From assembly GCF_003367905.1 (NCBI RefSeq), contig NZ_CP029462.1:310001-374000 (forward strand): a DNA stretch of 64,000 nucleotides. The letters run 5' to 3'. The position numbers were made by a program, and so were the translations under genes. Within the stretch, counting starts at the first letter, position 1. Every line of letters begins with the position of its first letter. Shown in pieces: positions 37,666-45,927 of the stretch. The notes under the pieces were generated by a model. The model was given only the letters and a program-made list of their open reading frames with translations, was not told where the DNA came from and ran no database searches. This stretch comes from Megasphaera stantonii (GTDB lineage Bacteria > Bacillota > Negativicutes > Veillonellales > Megasphaeraceae).

Positions 37666-39210
37666 TTATCCTTTTTGAATGGTAAACCAGAAGGTCACGC
37701 CGTCCGCTTCGTTGCGCACGCCGTACTGCTGTCCGTGAAGCTTGACCAGGGCGGCGACGATGCCCAGTCCCAGGCCGTGACCGCCGAAGGTCCGCCGGAC
37801 GTTGCGGCTTCGCGCCGTGTCGACTTTGTAAAAGGGCTCCCAAATACGGGGCTGGTACTCTTCGGGAATTTGAATTCCCTGGTTATATACGCTGACGACG
37901 TAATTCGTTTCCTGCTCTTTACAGCTGACGGCAATCCTGCCGCCGTCAGGCGTGTAATCGATGGCGTTGCTCAGGAAATTGCTGAGAACGATGTCGATTT
38001 GCTCCGGATCGCCATACACCGTCATTTCATCGGGCACGTGCCATTCCATATGGATGCCCTTCTTGTGAATGGCGTTGGCGAAGCGCTCCTTCGCCTCATC
38101 CGTCAGGGCGGCGAAATCAAAGGCCGTCTTTTCTAATTTAAAAGACCCCGTTTCCAGCCGCGACAGGTTCAGAAGGCTCTTGACGAGGTTGTCCATCTTG
38201 ACCGTCTCGCTTTGGATAACATGACAGTACTTCTGCCGCGTCGCCTCGTCAATGTGCAGGCTGTCCAATCCTTCGGCGTAGCCCTGAATGATCGCCAGAG
38301 GCGTCTTCAATTCATGAGACACGGCGAAGATAAAGGACTGGCGCATGTGTTCGACTTCTTTGGCCTTGTCGAGCTGCTTCTGCAGCTCTTCGTTCGACTG
38401 CTTCAGCGCCGTCAGGGCTTCGTTCAGCTGATCTGACAAGATATTGAGGCTCGTGCCCAGCTCGCCGATTTCATCAGTCCGCTTCCCCTGCCACTTCTTG
38501 GTGAAATCCAAGCGGGTCATGGCCGCCGACAGGCTCTTGAGCTCCAGTAGGGGCCGGGTCATCTTGTTGGTCAGGAGCACCGTACCGACGGCGGCGATGA
38601 TGAGCCAGATAATGCCGCAGGTGACGATGAACTTCTGGACGAGGTAGATGCTTTCCTGCATAGGCGCCAGCGGACAGATCATCAGCAGGTACGCGCCGTC
38701 GTCCATACGGGTCACGAGGTCGAAATAACGGAAATTATTATCGCGCTCATAAAAACGAACCTTGCCGATCGTCGCCGCGTCGGGCTCCCGGCCGTGCAGT
38801 AAATCCGTCAGCTCCCGTATATGCTGCGGCATCTGAGTGTTGGCGTCGTGCTTTTGCGCTTCTGTTTCCTTGCCGACGACGACTACGACGTCGTTTTCAT
38901 CCATCTTCGGCGGGCTGACCCAGACGCGGCGGCTCGGCCGCGACGAATATACGAGCTGGCTGTCGTCGACGATGAGCACGTCTACGCCGATATTTTGACT
39001 GACCATATCGATGGCTTCTTCTCCATTCCGGCCCTGCTCGGCGTAAATGCGGCCGATTTCGCGGCTTGCCTCCATCATGGCGTCTTTTTTGCTTTCGTAA
39101 AAATAATGGTTAAACCCGAAACCGATCGCTCCGATAAGGGTCAGGATAAAAAACAGGGTAAAACTGAGGACGTACATGCCCGACTGTACCCGCAGGGACA
39201 GGCGCATCAT
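37666..39210 (-). CDS. Two-component sensor histidine kinase
   Basis: Inner-membrane kinase of 514 residues. A first span near residues 12-35 and a second near 190-215 bracket an extracytoplasmic sensor domain of ~150 residues. A HAMP linker follows (TNKMTRPLLELKSL), a coiled coil, the phospho-acceptor His in FAVSHELKTPLAIIQGY, and the ATPase with N box (NFLSNAIDYTPDGG) and G2 box (GGHGLGLGIVAAL). The kinase half resembles VanS/PhoR types. It overlaps the response regulator gene by four bases. The signal is unknown. Confidence 0.94.
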   Translation of the reverse strand: MMRLSLRVQSGMYVLSFTLFFILTLIGAIGFGFNHYFYESKKDAMMEASREIGRIYAEQGRNGEEAIDMVSQNIGVDVLIVDDSQLVYSSRPSRRVWVSPPKMDENDVVVVVGKETEAQKHDANTQMPQHIRELTDLLHGREPDAATIGKVRFYERDNNFRYFDLVTRMDDGAYLLMICPLAPMQESIYLVQKFIVTCGIIWLIIAAVGTVLLTNKMTRPLLELKSLSAAMTRLDFTKKWQGKRTDEIGELGTSLNILSDQLNEALTALKQSNEELQKQLDKAKEVEHMRQSFIFAVSHELKTPLAIIQGYAEGLDSLHIDEATRQKYCHVIQSETVKMDNLVKSLLNLSRLETGSFKLEKTAFDFAALTDEAKERFANAIHKKGIHMEWHVPDEMTVYGDPEQIDIVLSNFLSNAIDYTPDGGRIAVSCKEQETNYVVSVYNQGIQIPEEYQPRIWEPFYKVDTARSRNVRRTFGGHGLGLGIVAALVKLHGQQYGVRNEADGVTFWFTIQKG

Positions 39211-39872
39211 TTGGCATCGTAGCGGTATCCGTAGCCGCGGACGGTTTGAATGTATTTTCCCTTATCGCCCAGCTTGATGCGCAGGCGGTTGATATGTGTG
39301 TCGACAGTGCGCAAATCGCCGTAATAATCGTAGTTCCACACCTTATTGAGAATCTGACGGCGGCTCAATGCCTTGCCGGCGTTGCTGACCAGATAGGTCA
39401 GCAGCTTGTATTCCGTCGGGCTCAAATCGATGTTCTTGCCGTCTAGGACGACTTGGCGCGCTTCCTGGTCGATAGACACGCCGTCCTCAATCTTCTGCAC
39501 TTCCTGCTCCTTCTGGACGCGCCGCAGGAGGGCCTTAATCTTTGCCACCAGGATTTTCGGGCTGAAGGGCTTGGTAATATATTCGTCGACGCCCAAATCG
39601 TAAGCAAAGAGCTGGTCGATTTCCTCGCCCTTGGCCGTAAGCATCATGATAGGCACGGCCGATTCGCGGCGGATTTCGCGGCATACAGTCCAGCCGTCGT
39701 AGCCCGGCATCATGACGTCGAGAAGGACCAAGTCGGGATGTTCCTTCTTATACAGCTCCAGCGCTTCCTTGCCGTCGGCCGCTTCAATGAGCTCATAGCC
39801 TTCGGGCTGGAGAAAATCTACGACAAGCTGGCGCATGAGCTGCTCGTCGTCGGCAATCAATATTTTTTCCAC
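39207..39872 (-). CDS. OmpR/PhoB family response regulator
   Basis: Cognate partner of the kinase that follows. The 221-residue protein has a receiver domain with the acidic pocket ADDE, the phospho-acceptor Asp in LVLLDVMMPGYDG, Thr in MLTAKG and Lys in YITKPF. A winged helix follows (LSPTEYKLLTYLVSNAGKAL, VDTHINRLRIKLGD, VRGYGYRY). It lies 15 bases after folK, at the end of the folate operon. Confidence 0.96.
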   Translation of the reverse strand: MEKILIADDEQLMRQLVVDFLQPEGYELIEAADGKEALELYKKEHPDLVLLDVMMPGYDGWTVCREIRRESAVPIMMLTAKGEEIDQLFAYDLGVDEYITKPFSPKILVAKIKALLRRVQKEQEVQKIEDGVSIDQEARQVVLDGKNIDLSPTEYKLLTYLVSNAGKALSRRQILNKVWNYDYYGDLRTVDTHINRLRIKLGDKGKYIQTVRGYGYRYDAK

Positions 39873-39887
39873 TACGCTTTCCCCCTT

Positions 39888-40367
39888 TTACACGTATGGC
39901 TTGACCTGACCGGCATCAGGCAGGTCGTCTATCCACTGGTCAATAGTCTTTCCTTCCAGGATCAAATCCGGAGCAATATCCCGCAGCGGCACGAGGACAA
40001 AGGCCCGTTCCAGCATATAGGGATGGGGCAGCTTCAGCGTCTCCGTACAGCTCCGCTCATCCGGGCTGTACACGAGATCGATGTCGATGACCCGGGCTCC
40101 CCATTTTTCATGGCGCACCCGGCCCAGCTCTTTCTCGATGGATAAGCAAATATCCAGCAGTTCTTGTCCGCTCATGTCTGCGTCGACGGCCGCTGCGCCG
40201 TTAAGAAAGGCCGGCTGGTCCGTCTTGCCCCACGGCGGTGTTTCATACCACGGCGACACCGCTGCGACAGCGACGCCCTCCGTCCGGCGCAGGCAGTCGA
40301 TAGCCTTGCGCAGACTCTGTGCCCTGTCGCCCAGATTTGCGCCGACGCTGATATAAAATCTAGCCAT
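39888..40367 (-). CDS. folK: 6-hydroxymethyl-7,8-dihydropterin pyrophosphokinase
   Basis: Activates hydroxymethyl-dihydropterin with ATP in folate synthesis. The 159-residue protein has SVGANLGDRAQSLRKAI at the start and the family signature WGARVIDIDLVYS; PHPYMLERAFVLVPL is the other conserved block. Its start overlaps the folB stop by eight bases (CATGGCTAG), so the two are coupled. Confidence 0.95.
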   Translation of the reverse strand: MARFYISVGANLGDRAQSLRKAIDCLRRTEGVAVAAVSPWYETPPWGKTDQPAFLNGAAAVDADMSGQELLDICLSIEKELGRVRHEKWGARVIDIDLVYSPDERSCTETLKLPHPYMLERAFVLVPLRDIAPDLILEGKTIDQWIDDLPDAGQVKPYV

Positions 40368-40722
40368 GACGTCTCCTTTCCACCGTCACCGCCACGTCGT
40401 CAAAGGGGCCGCCAATCGGAGCCTGCGGCTTGTGCACGGCGACGCGCACGGCGTCGACAGGAAAAGCGGCCAGCACCTCGTCGGCAATGACCGCAGCCAA
40501 CCGTTCGATGAGCCGGTACGTCCGGCCTTCTACGATAGACTGTACGAGCTGATACACCTTGCTGTAATCAATCGTATCGTTCAGCTCATCGCTGGTCCCA
40601 GCCTTTGACAAATCGGCGTACAGTACGGCGTCGACGTGAAAGGGCTGTCCCGTCCGCTGTTCTTCCGGCAGACAGCCGTGATAGCCGTAAAAATGCATTC
40701 CCTTTATGGTTATGGTGTCCAT
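40360..40722 (-). CDS. folB: Dihydroneopterin aldolase
   Basis: Converts dihydroneopterin to hydroxymethyl-dihydropterin and glycolaldehyde. The 120-residue protein has ITIKGMHFYGYHGCLPEEQ at the start, the family block TIDYSKVYQLV, and the catalytic Lys in VAVHKPQAPIGG. I start at the ATG at 40722, within the last codons of folE; the longer frame upstream is a shadow of folE. Confidence 0.94.
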   Translation of the reverse strand: MDTITIKGMHFYGYHGCLPEEQRTGQPFHVDAVLYADLSKAGTSDELNDTIDYSKVYQLVQSIVEGRTYRLIERLAAVIADEVLAAFPVDAVRVAVHKPQAPIGGPFDDVAVTVERRRHG

Positions 40723-41342
40723 GATTCTTCCTCTTTCATCAGTATAGTACCGGCTCCGGCATCGCCCATGAGAAGCTTCCAGGCCTGGTCGTATTCCTTC
40801 GTGCCGGCCTGAAGGCAGCCGCTGGTCGCCGCCGTGACGATGTCGGCGTCGGCAGCCATGCCTTCGCGCATCATCAGGCACAGATGGGTTGCCTTGACGA
40901 CGACAAGCACTCCTTTCGGCTGGAGTCCCCGGCACAGCGATTGGCATAAGTCCTCAGTCAGCCGTTCCTGCAGCTGCGGGCGGCGGGCCAGGACACCGAC
41001 GGCCCGGGCAAAATGTCCGAAGCCGGCAATGCGCCCGTCTTGGGGATAATACGCAATATGGGCGGTCCCGAAGAACGGCAGGAGATGGTGCTCGCACATA
41101 GACTGGAAGCGGATATTGCGGACGGCTACCAAGCCGTTCGTCTGCGATAGAATCGGAGCGGCCCACTCGTCGTCAGGATTTTCCCGCAGGCCGGAAAAAA
41201 ACTGGCTGAAGGCCTCAGCGACGCGGTACGGCGTCTTTTCCATGCCCAAGGCCGTCAAATCCAGTCCCAAGGCTTCCAAAAATTGTTTCATAGCCTGCAC
41301 GGCTTCAGGATTGACCGGATAGGATGATGTCATTGTCGTCAT
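40710..41342 (-). CDS. folE: GTP cyclohydrolase I, divergent
   Basis: First step of folate synthesis: GTP to dihydroneopterin triphosphate. The 210-residue protein keeps the zinc ligands (MCEHH and THLC), QERLT, and the Arg of the LCLMMR block. The usual S-K pair (GLSK in most family members), which helps hold the triphosphate, reads GFGH here, and the MRG motif reads MREG. With folB and folK behind it, GTP cyclohydrolase remains the best call. The ATG at 41342 follows AAAAGGAGGAG. Confidence 0.88.
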   Translation of the reverse strand: MTTMTSSYPVNPEAVQAMKQFLEALGLDLTALGMEKTPYRVAEAFSQFFSGLRENPDDEWAAPILSQTNGLVAVRNIRFQSMCEHHLLPFFGTAHIAYYPQDGRIAGFGHFARAVGVLARRPQLQERLTEDLCQSLCRGLQPKGVLVVVKATHLCLMMREGMAADADIVTAATSGCLQAGTKEYDQAWKLLMGDAGAGTILMKEEESWTP

Positions 41343-41369
41343 AATCTCCTCCTTTTCCGTCCTCATATA

Positions 41370-41768
41370 TTACAAAAGATAGTAGTAAGCGAAAATAAAA
41401 ATCAGCCCCCCGACAATCACGAAAAACGGGCTGGCATACTGCTGCCGCAGGCTCTGCTTGTGATACAAATAAATTTCTTCCGGATTATCCGGGTTGTAGC
41501 GCAAATCCACTTCGTCGCCGGCGACGATATCCCATTCAGGCGAGCCGAAGCCATACCGGGCCCGATAGGTTTGTTCGCCGTCGCTGAACTCGACGACGGG
41601 AAAATACCGGTCGCCGCTTTTCGATTTCTGCTGCTCAAAGCCCAGCAGCGTACCTGTAGCAGCAGCCTTGCAGCGGCCGACGAGGCGGCGGAGCTTCCAG
41701 CCGTGATAGGTGCCGACGATGATAAACACGATGCCGATGAGAGCCGGCAGGTAATAAAATATGCTCAT
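41370..41768 (-). CDS. DUF3592-type membrane protein
   Basis: Small 132-residue protein with a hydrophobic span at each end (LPALIGIVFIIVGTY and PFFVIVGGLIFIFAYYYLL). Between them lies a beta-rich domain (YFPVVEFSDGEQTYRARYGFG, DLRYNPDNPEEIYL) typical of DUF3592 proteins of unknown function. The ATG at 41768 has AGGAGG ten bases away. It lies between the ECF S-like gene and folE with short gaps of 28 and 27 bases. Confidence 0.8.
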   Translation of the reverse strand: MSIFYYLPALIGIVFIIVGTYHGWKLRRLVGRCKAAATGTLLGFEQQKSKSGDRYFPVVEFSDGEQTYRARYGFGSPEWDIVAGDEVDLRYNPDNPEEIYLYHKQSLRQQYASPFFVIVGGLIFIFAYYYLL

Positions 41769-41796
41769 GAATGCGTTCCTCCTAAAACGACAGGTA

Positions 41797-42318
41797 TCAG
41801 TGCGGTCCTTCCAGACGGGGCAAGCGCTTGACAATGACATAGGCTAACACGCCGCCGGCTGCGGCCGTCACGATTTGAGGCCAGCTCATGACCAGCAGTA
41901 TCATGTGCCGTACGGCAGCGGGAAATTCCACATAGCTGAACAAGACATAAAAAGAGCCGTACACGACGGCGGCCTTGCACAGCGCCGCGCCAGCTAAACC
42001 GGCCGCGCGAAACCGCCGCAGCCCATCGACGGCGAAGACAAAGGCGCAGTTTCCGGCCGCGACGGGAAATATGAAGGGCAAAAAGGGCAGCATCCCTTCC
42101 AGCCAGGCAAAGACAGGCGTCACGCAGGCCACGACCAGACCGGCTTTCCGTCCGACGCTCCATACTGCCAGCACCAGACAAGCGTTGACCAGAGAGCCGA
42201 TAACAAACATGCTGACCTGCGGCGGCACGGGAATAAACAGCCGCAGCCCCTGCAAGATCAGCGTCGCCGCCAGCAGCAGGCCCGTCCGGGTGATGCGTTT
42301 CGTCATAGATTGATTCAT
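41797..42318 (-). CDS. ECF transporter S component-like membrane protein
   Basis: 173 residues with five or six hydrophobic spans. It resembles substrate-binding S components of energy-coupling-factor transporters (TRTGLLLAATLILQGLRLF, GSLVNACLVLAVW, FPVAAGNCAFVFAVDGL), which capture vitamins and their precursors. Heading an operon with folE-folB-folK, a folate-related substrate is a fair guess but unproven. The ribosome binding site (GCAGG) is weak; an ATG at 42306 is an alternative. Confidence 0.65.
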   Translation of the reverse strand: MNQSMTKRITRTGLLLAATLILQGLRLFIPVPPQVSMFVIGSLVNACLVLAVWSVGRKAGLVVACVTPVFAWLEGMLPFLPFIFPVAAGNCAFVFAVDGLRRFRAAGLAGAALCKAAVVYGSFYVLFSYVEFPAAVRHMILLVMSWPQIVTAAAGGVLAYVIVKRLPRLEGPH

Positions 42319-42345
42319 ACTGATACCTGCTTAATGCGTCAAAAT

Positions 42346-42374
42346 TTGATATAATAAATACGTCTTTTTATTAT
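42346..42374 (+). promoter_or_regulatory. Promoter of the acyltransferase gene
   Basis: TTGATA (42346-42351) and TATTAT (42369-42374) with 17 bases between, in the divergent region between the ECF S-like gene and the acyltransferase. Confidence 0.55.
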
Positions 42375-42415
42375 ACCATACTATACACATCTTATTGTAT
42401 CTTTCGAGGTGCCTA

Positions 42416-43522
42416 ATGTCAAAGCGATTTATTCATTCCATCAATTATATGCGCGGCCTGTGCATGCTCGGCGTCATCGGCATTCACGTCGGCTCCGTGG
42501 CCATTGCCAATCCGACGCCTAATCTGTGGCTCGTCGCCGTATTGGAAATCCTGTCGCGGTTTTCCGTACCGGCCTTCTTCTTCCTGTCGGCCTTCGGCAT
42601 GTTCTGCAGCCAGCCCCTGAACCAGCCCTTTTCCTACAAAGACTACCTGCGCCGCCGCCTGCGGACGGTCTTTGTCCCCTATATTGCCTGGTCCCTGTTT
42701 TACATGCTGTACGTATCCGTTCTCAGCCACAATTTCAACCTGTTTCAGCCGTTGGCCTTCGTGAAAACCCTGTGGTATGGCCTAGCCATGTATCATATCT
42801 ACTTTCTCGTCATCCTGCTGTGGTTTTACCTTCTCATGCCGCTTTGGCGCGGTCTGCTCCAGCAGATGGAAAAGGCGCCTCTCGCGTCGTTTACGCTGCT
42901 GTTCGCGGCCAACGTCGTCTTCAATTTTTATTCCAGCTATATCTGGACGGCGCCGACGGACTCGCCGTTCCTGCACGACGCCTTCGTATACCGGCTGAAC
43001 TACGTCGTCTTCCACTACCTGTTCATTTTCATGTTCGGCGCCTTTATAGCCGAGCATTTCCAACGAGCCGTCGATTGGATCAGCCGACACGGCGTCTTCA
43101 TCAATGTCCTGCAGCTGGCCGCTACGGCAGGCATGCTGGCCGCCTACTACGGCGTCATGGATTACCTCCATTACGACGTCCTGTCCGCCGTCTTTACGGT
43201 CCACCAGCTCAGCCCCGTCGGCATGGTCTATACGGTCACGACGATTGTCTTCTTCCTGTACTGGCTCGAATGCCATTCCGTTCCTCCGGTCATGCATCGC
43301 CTCTTGTCTATGCTGGGAAACTATTCCTATCCCATTTACCTGGTCCATCCCGTATTCCTCAGCGCCTGCACCGGTCTGGCAGCCCATTTCCACCTGTACC
43401 TGCGGGCCGTCCATATCCTCGCCATCTACCTCATCGTAGCCGGCCTGGCTGCGGCCTATTCCGCCGTCATCATGAACCTTTCCCTGCCCCGCTGGCTGTC
43501 GGTATGCCTGAAAGGCAAATAA
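42416..43522 (+). CDS. Acyltransferase 3 family membrane protein
   Basis: Integral membrane O-acyltransferase, 368 residues, about ten spans. The N-terminal family block (SINYMRGLCMLGVIGIHVGSV) carries the conserved Arg and His, followed by FSVPAFFFLSAFGMF and VPYIAWSLFYMLY; GNYSYPIYLVHPVF lies near the end. Members modify surface polysaccharides, lipopolysaccharide or peptidoglycan. The ATG at 42416 has GAGGTG upstream. No sugar or cell-wall genes are adjacent to suggest the acceptor. Confidence 0.88.
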   Translation: MSKRFIHSINYMRGLCMLGVIGIHVGSVAIANPTPNLWLVAVLEILSRFSVPAFFFLSAFGMFCSQPLNQPFSYKDYLRRRLRTVFVPYIAWSLFYMLYVSVLSHNFNLFQPLAFVKTLWYGLAMYHIYFLVILLWFYLLMPLWRGLLQQMEKAPLASFTLLFAANVVFNFYSSYIWTAPTDSPFLHDAFVYRLNYVVFHYLFIFMFGAFIAEHFQRAVDWISRHGVFINVLQLAATAGMLAAYYGVMDYLHYDVLSAVFTVHQLSPVGMVYTVTTIVFFLYWLECHSVPPVMHRLLSMLGNYSYPIYLVHPVFLSACTGLAAHFHLYLRAVHILAIYLIVAGLAAAYSAVIMNLSLPRWLSVCLKGK

Positions 43523-43540
43523 AACTGCCCCTGACACGAT

Positions 43541-43588
43541 AAAACTCCCCGCCGCGAATGCGCCTGCATTCCGTAACGGGGAGTTTTT
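43541..43588. terminator. Bidirectional terminator between converging genes
   Basis: Eleven-base arms AAAACTCCCCG and CGGGGAGTTTT enclose 25 bases that contain a smaller hairpin (GAATGC...GCATTC). T and A runs flank it on both strands. Confidence 0.82.
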
Positions 43589-43614
43589 ACACGTATGTAA
43601 GAAGGGCCGCTGAA

Positions 43615-44001
43615 TTATTTCCGGCGTTCCTGACGTACCTTTTCCAATACGTCGTTGGCCATGCGGGCCCGCGCTTTGATGACGCTGTTGCCGTCTTTGA
43701 TATCTTCGGGATAGAAGCTGCTCTTGTATTTGCTCTTCTTCGTCTTGGTTACCATTTCCTTGAGCTGGATCGTCTGGTCGTCTACGTTGTAGACATACGT
43801 GCAGTAGTCCGTCGTATCGCCGGCCACTTCGATAGTTTCAAAGGTCAATACTTCACGGCCCATGTCATAGGAAATCTTTGCCGAATCCATATCAATCGTC
43901 GTGTATTTATTGTATTGCCACATATTATCTTTCGCTGCGAACGCCGTCGCCGAGATTGCCAAGGTCATAGCCAGAGCCAGTACGATTTTTTTTGTTTTCA
44001 C
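43615..44001 (-). CDS. Small exported protein of unknown function
   Basis: 128 residues with a clear Sec signal peptide (KTKKIVLALAMTLAISATAFA, cleavage after AFA) and a mature domain of ~105 residues. The domain is rich in beta strands (TIDMDSAKISYDMG, TIEVAGDTTDYCTYVYNV) and has a basic helical tail. It has one Cys and no lipobox, so it is probably periplasmic. I do not recognise a family. It lies 33 bases upstream of converging sequence and has its own start after a gap from queF. Confidence 0.75.
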   Translation of the reverse strand: MKTKKIVLALAMTLAISATAFAAKDNMWQYNKYTTIDMDSAKISYDMGREVLTFETIEVAGDTTDYCTYVYNVDDQTIQLKEMVTKTKKSKYKSSFYPEDIKDGNSVIKARARMANDVLEKVRQERRK

Positions 44002-44086
44002 CTGTATGCACCATCCTTTATTACAGTTACTAATAAGATGATTATACCATGAACGCCGAAAAAAAAGAAGACGCGGCCCGGCGGCT

Positions 44087-44581
44087 TTAACGATTATCTA
44101 CCTTTTCCGGATACAAATCATGCTGGGACAGGCGCTGCCAGGCTACTTGCTCCCACGGTGTTCCCTGGCGGCCATAGTTGCAGTACGGGTCGATGCTGAT
44201 GCCGCCGCGGGGCAAAAATTTTCCCCACACCTCGATGTATTTCGGGTTCATGAGGGAGATTAAGTCGTCCATGATGATATTGACGCAGTCTTCATGGAAA
44301 TCGCCGTGGTTGCGGAAGCTGAATAGGTACAGCTTCAGCGACTTGCTTTCGACCATCTTTTGGTCCGGCACATAGGAAATATAAATCGTCGCGTAGTCAG
44401 GCTGGCCTGTCTTGGGGCACAGGCTGGTAAATTCCGGACAGTTGAATTTGACAAAATAATCCCGGCCGGGATGCTTGTTGTCAAAGGTTTCCAGCAGTCC
44501 CGGGTCATAATCCTGACGATACGTCGTATGCTGACTCCCCAACGAAGCCAGCTGGCTTAATTCTTCACTTGTTCTGTTCAT
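44087..44581 (-). CDS. queF: preQ0 reductase (NADPH-dependent 7-cyano-7-deazaguanine reductase)
   Basis: Reduces the nitrile of preQ0 to the amine of preQ1 for queuosine synthesis. The 164-residue protein is of the short, unimodular QueF type. The nucleophile Cys is in [15 protein letters not shown], the family motif [17 protein letters not shown] follows, and the catalytic Glu/His region is FHEDCVN. Its start overlaps the queT stop by four bases. Confidence 0.96.
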   Translation of the reverse strand: MNRTSEELSQLASLGSQHTTYRQDYDPGLLETFDNKHPGRDYFVKFNCPEFTSLCPKTGQPDYATIYISYVPDQKMVESKSLKLYLFSFRNHGDFHEDCVNIIMDDLISLMNPKYIEVWGKFLPRGGISIDPYCNYGRQGTPWEQVAWQRLSQHDLYPEKVDNR

Positions 44582-45072
44582 ATATGCTCCTTATTGACAC
44601 GATATGCCTTGGTCAAGGCGTGGATGAGAAATACGCCGCAGAGAGCCGGCAGAAATTGTCCTGCCGACAACGACGCGACGAGCATGCCGTAGGGAAGGCC
44701 AAATAAGTAGGACAGCCACAGGCTGACGCCCAGCGACGGAACCCACCAGATCGGCAGAGCCGCAAGCCAGACGTTCCATCCTCGCAGGCGGACCTGCACG
44801 ATGAGCCACGTCGTCAGCCAGCCGACCAGACAGCCGCCGGCCATATCCAGCAGTCCCAGGCCGCCAAACAAGAAATTAGCGGCAAAGTTTGCAATCCCCA
44901 TAGGCACGACCAGGAAGGGGTACACGAAAGCCAATGCATACAAGGCCGTGGCGATTCGGATTTGATAGGGGCCAAAGGAAACGCCCTGCGTCACATACAG
45001 CAGAACGATATACAAAGCAATGACCATACTGGACATAGTCATGCGTTTCGTATTTGCCAGGAAATTATACAT
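44578..45072 (-). CDS. queT: QueT family queuosine-precursor transporter
   Basis: 164-residue membrane protein with about five spans, the S component of an ECF transporter for queuosine precursors. The N-terminal block [25 protein letters not shown] (first part) and the Arg-rich loop are typical of QueT. A preQ1 riboswitch with a terminator lies directly upstream, and queF overlaps its end. The ATG follows GGGAGG. Confidence 0.93.
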   Translation of the reverse strand: MYNFLANTKRMTMSSMVIALYIVLLYVTQGVSFGPYQIRIATALYALAFVYPFLVVPMGIANFAANFLFGGLGLLDMAGGCLVGWLTTWLIVQVRLRGWNVWLAALPIWWVPSLGVSLWLSYLFGLPYGMLVASLSAGQFLPALCGVFLIHALTKAYRVNKEHI

Positions 45073-45102
45073 CAGCGCCGCCTCCCTTCATTTCATTACA
45101 AT

Positions 45103-45134
45103 TAAAAAACGGGCTTGTCCAAAGGCAAACCCGT
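45103..45134 (-). terminator. Expression-platform terminator of the preQ1 riboswitch
   Basis: Nine-base arms ACGGGTTTG and CAAGCCCGT (minus strand, one G-T pair) around CCTTTGGA, followed by TTTTTTAA. It lies 37 bases after the aptamer and before the queT ribosome binding site. Confidence 0.85.
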
Positions 45135-45171
45135 CGGCATACATACATAAAAATTCATGTCATGTACAGCT

Positions 45172-45211
45172 TCCTAGTTTTGTTTACCGACAGGATGGAT
45201 TGCGAACTGTC
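45172..45211 (-). promoter_or_regulatory. preQ1-I riboswitch aptamer
   Basis: The minus strand shows stem P1 GACAG/CTGTC around TTCGCAATCCATC, followed by the A-rich tail GGTAAACAAAACTAGG, which makes the pseudoknot. The layout and the TCGCA loop closely follow the Thermoanaerobacter preQ1-I aptamer. It controls queT-queF. It starts 17 bases after the lepB stop, so its promoter must lie in the end of lepB (a CATAAT with TTGGGC 18 bases upstream fits weakly) or it is read from lepB. Confidence 0.88.
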
Positions 45212-45227
45212 TTGTGAAATTATGGTA

Positions 45228-45788
45228 CTACCAAATTACCTTGCCCAATACGTGATCCACAGGCACGGGACCGATAAAGCGGCTGTCGCTGCTGTGATTG
45301 CGGTTGTCCCCCATGCAGAACACGTAGCCCTCGGGAATCTTGATTTCGTCCTTGCGGCTGTAATTCATGGGCTCGTTGATATACGGCTCGTCCAAGGGCT
45401 CGCCGTTGCGCCATACCTTGCCGTCGCGGAAGGCCAGCGTATCGCCGGGCCGTCCGATAACCCGCTTGACCCAGACGTTTTTCGTCTGCAAGTCATGATT
45501 GAAAAAGGCCAGGTAGTTATTCATAGGCTCCGTCACATCGTCCTTCCAGGTCCGTTCGTACAGCACGCGGCTGTCGATGATGACGATATCACCGTAATCC
45601 GGCACATCGCCCATGACGTGCCCCAGCTTGGACACAATGAGGTATTCGCCGTTATGAAGCGTCGGTACCATTGATTCGCCGGACACGCGCGTCGGCTGGA
45701 AAAAGAAAATGTGAATGACCATCGCGATGGCCAACGCTATGATAATGGAATATACCCACTCATATACTTCATGCAAAATTGTATTCAC
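45228..45788 (-). CDS. lepB: Signal peptidase I
   Basis: Membrane protease that removes signal peptides from exported proteins. The 186-residue protein has one N-terminal span (SIIIALAIAMVIHIFFF), the nucleophile Ser in SGESMVPTL, the general-base Lys in VKRVIGRPGD, and the C-terminal box FCMGDNRNHSSDSR. The length is that of Gram-positive type enzymes. It lies just upstream of the preQ1 riboswitch. Confidence 0.95.
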   Translation of the reverse strand: MNTILHEVYEWVYSIIIALAIAMVIHIFFFQPTRVSGESMVPTLHNGEYLIVSKLGHVMGDVPDYGDIVIIDSRVLYERTWKDDVTEPMNNYLAFFNHDLQTKNVWVKRVIGRPGDTLAFRDGKVWRNGEPLDEPYINEPMNYSRKDEIKIPEGYVFCMGDNRNHSSDSRFIGPVPVDHVLGKVIW

Positions 45789-45927
45789 AGCAAACCCTCC
45801 TTATGCACTGCATTTATTGTAACAAAGGGAGGCATCAAAAGCAAGATGAGACGGCATACATTTATCGTCATAACCGCGCCGGGCCGACCAGGGATGATTC
45901 CTTTGCATCCTCAACGCCGCACGCCGC

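Noticed and set aside
44041-44086. Possible queF terminator (GC-rich string with T run)
   Set aside because: The GCCGCCGGGCCGCG string does not form a clean stem, although a T run follows; support is too weak.
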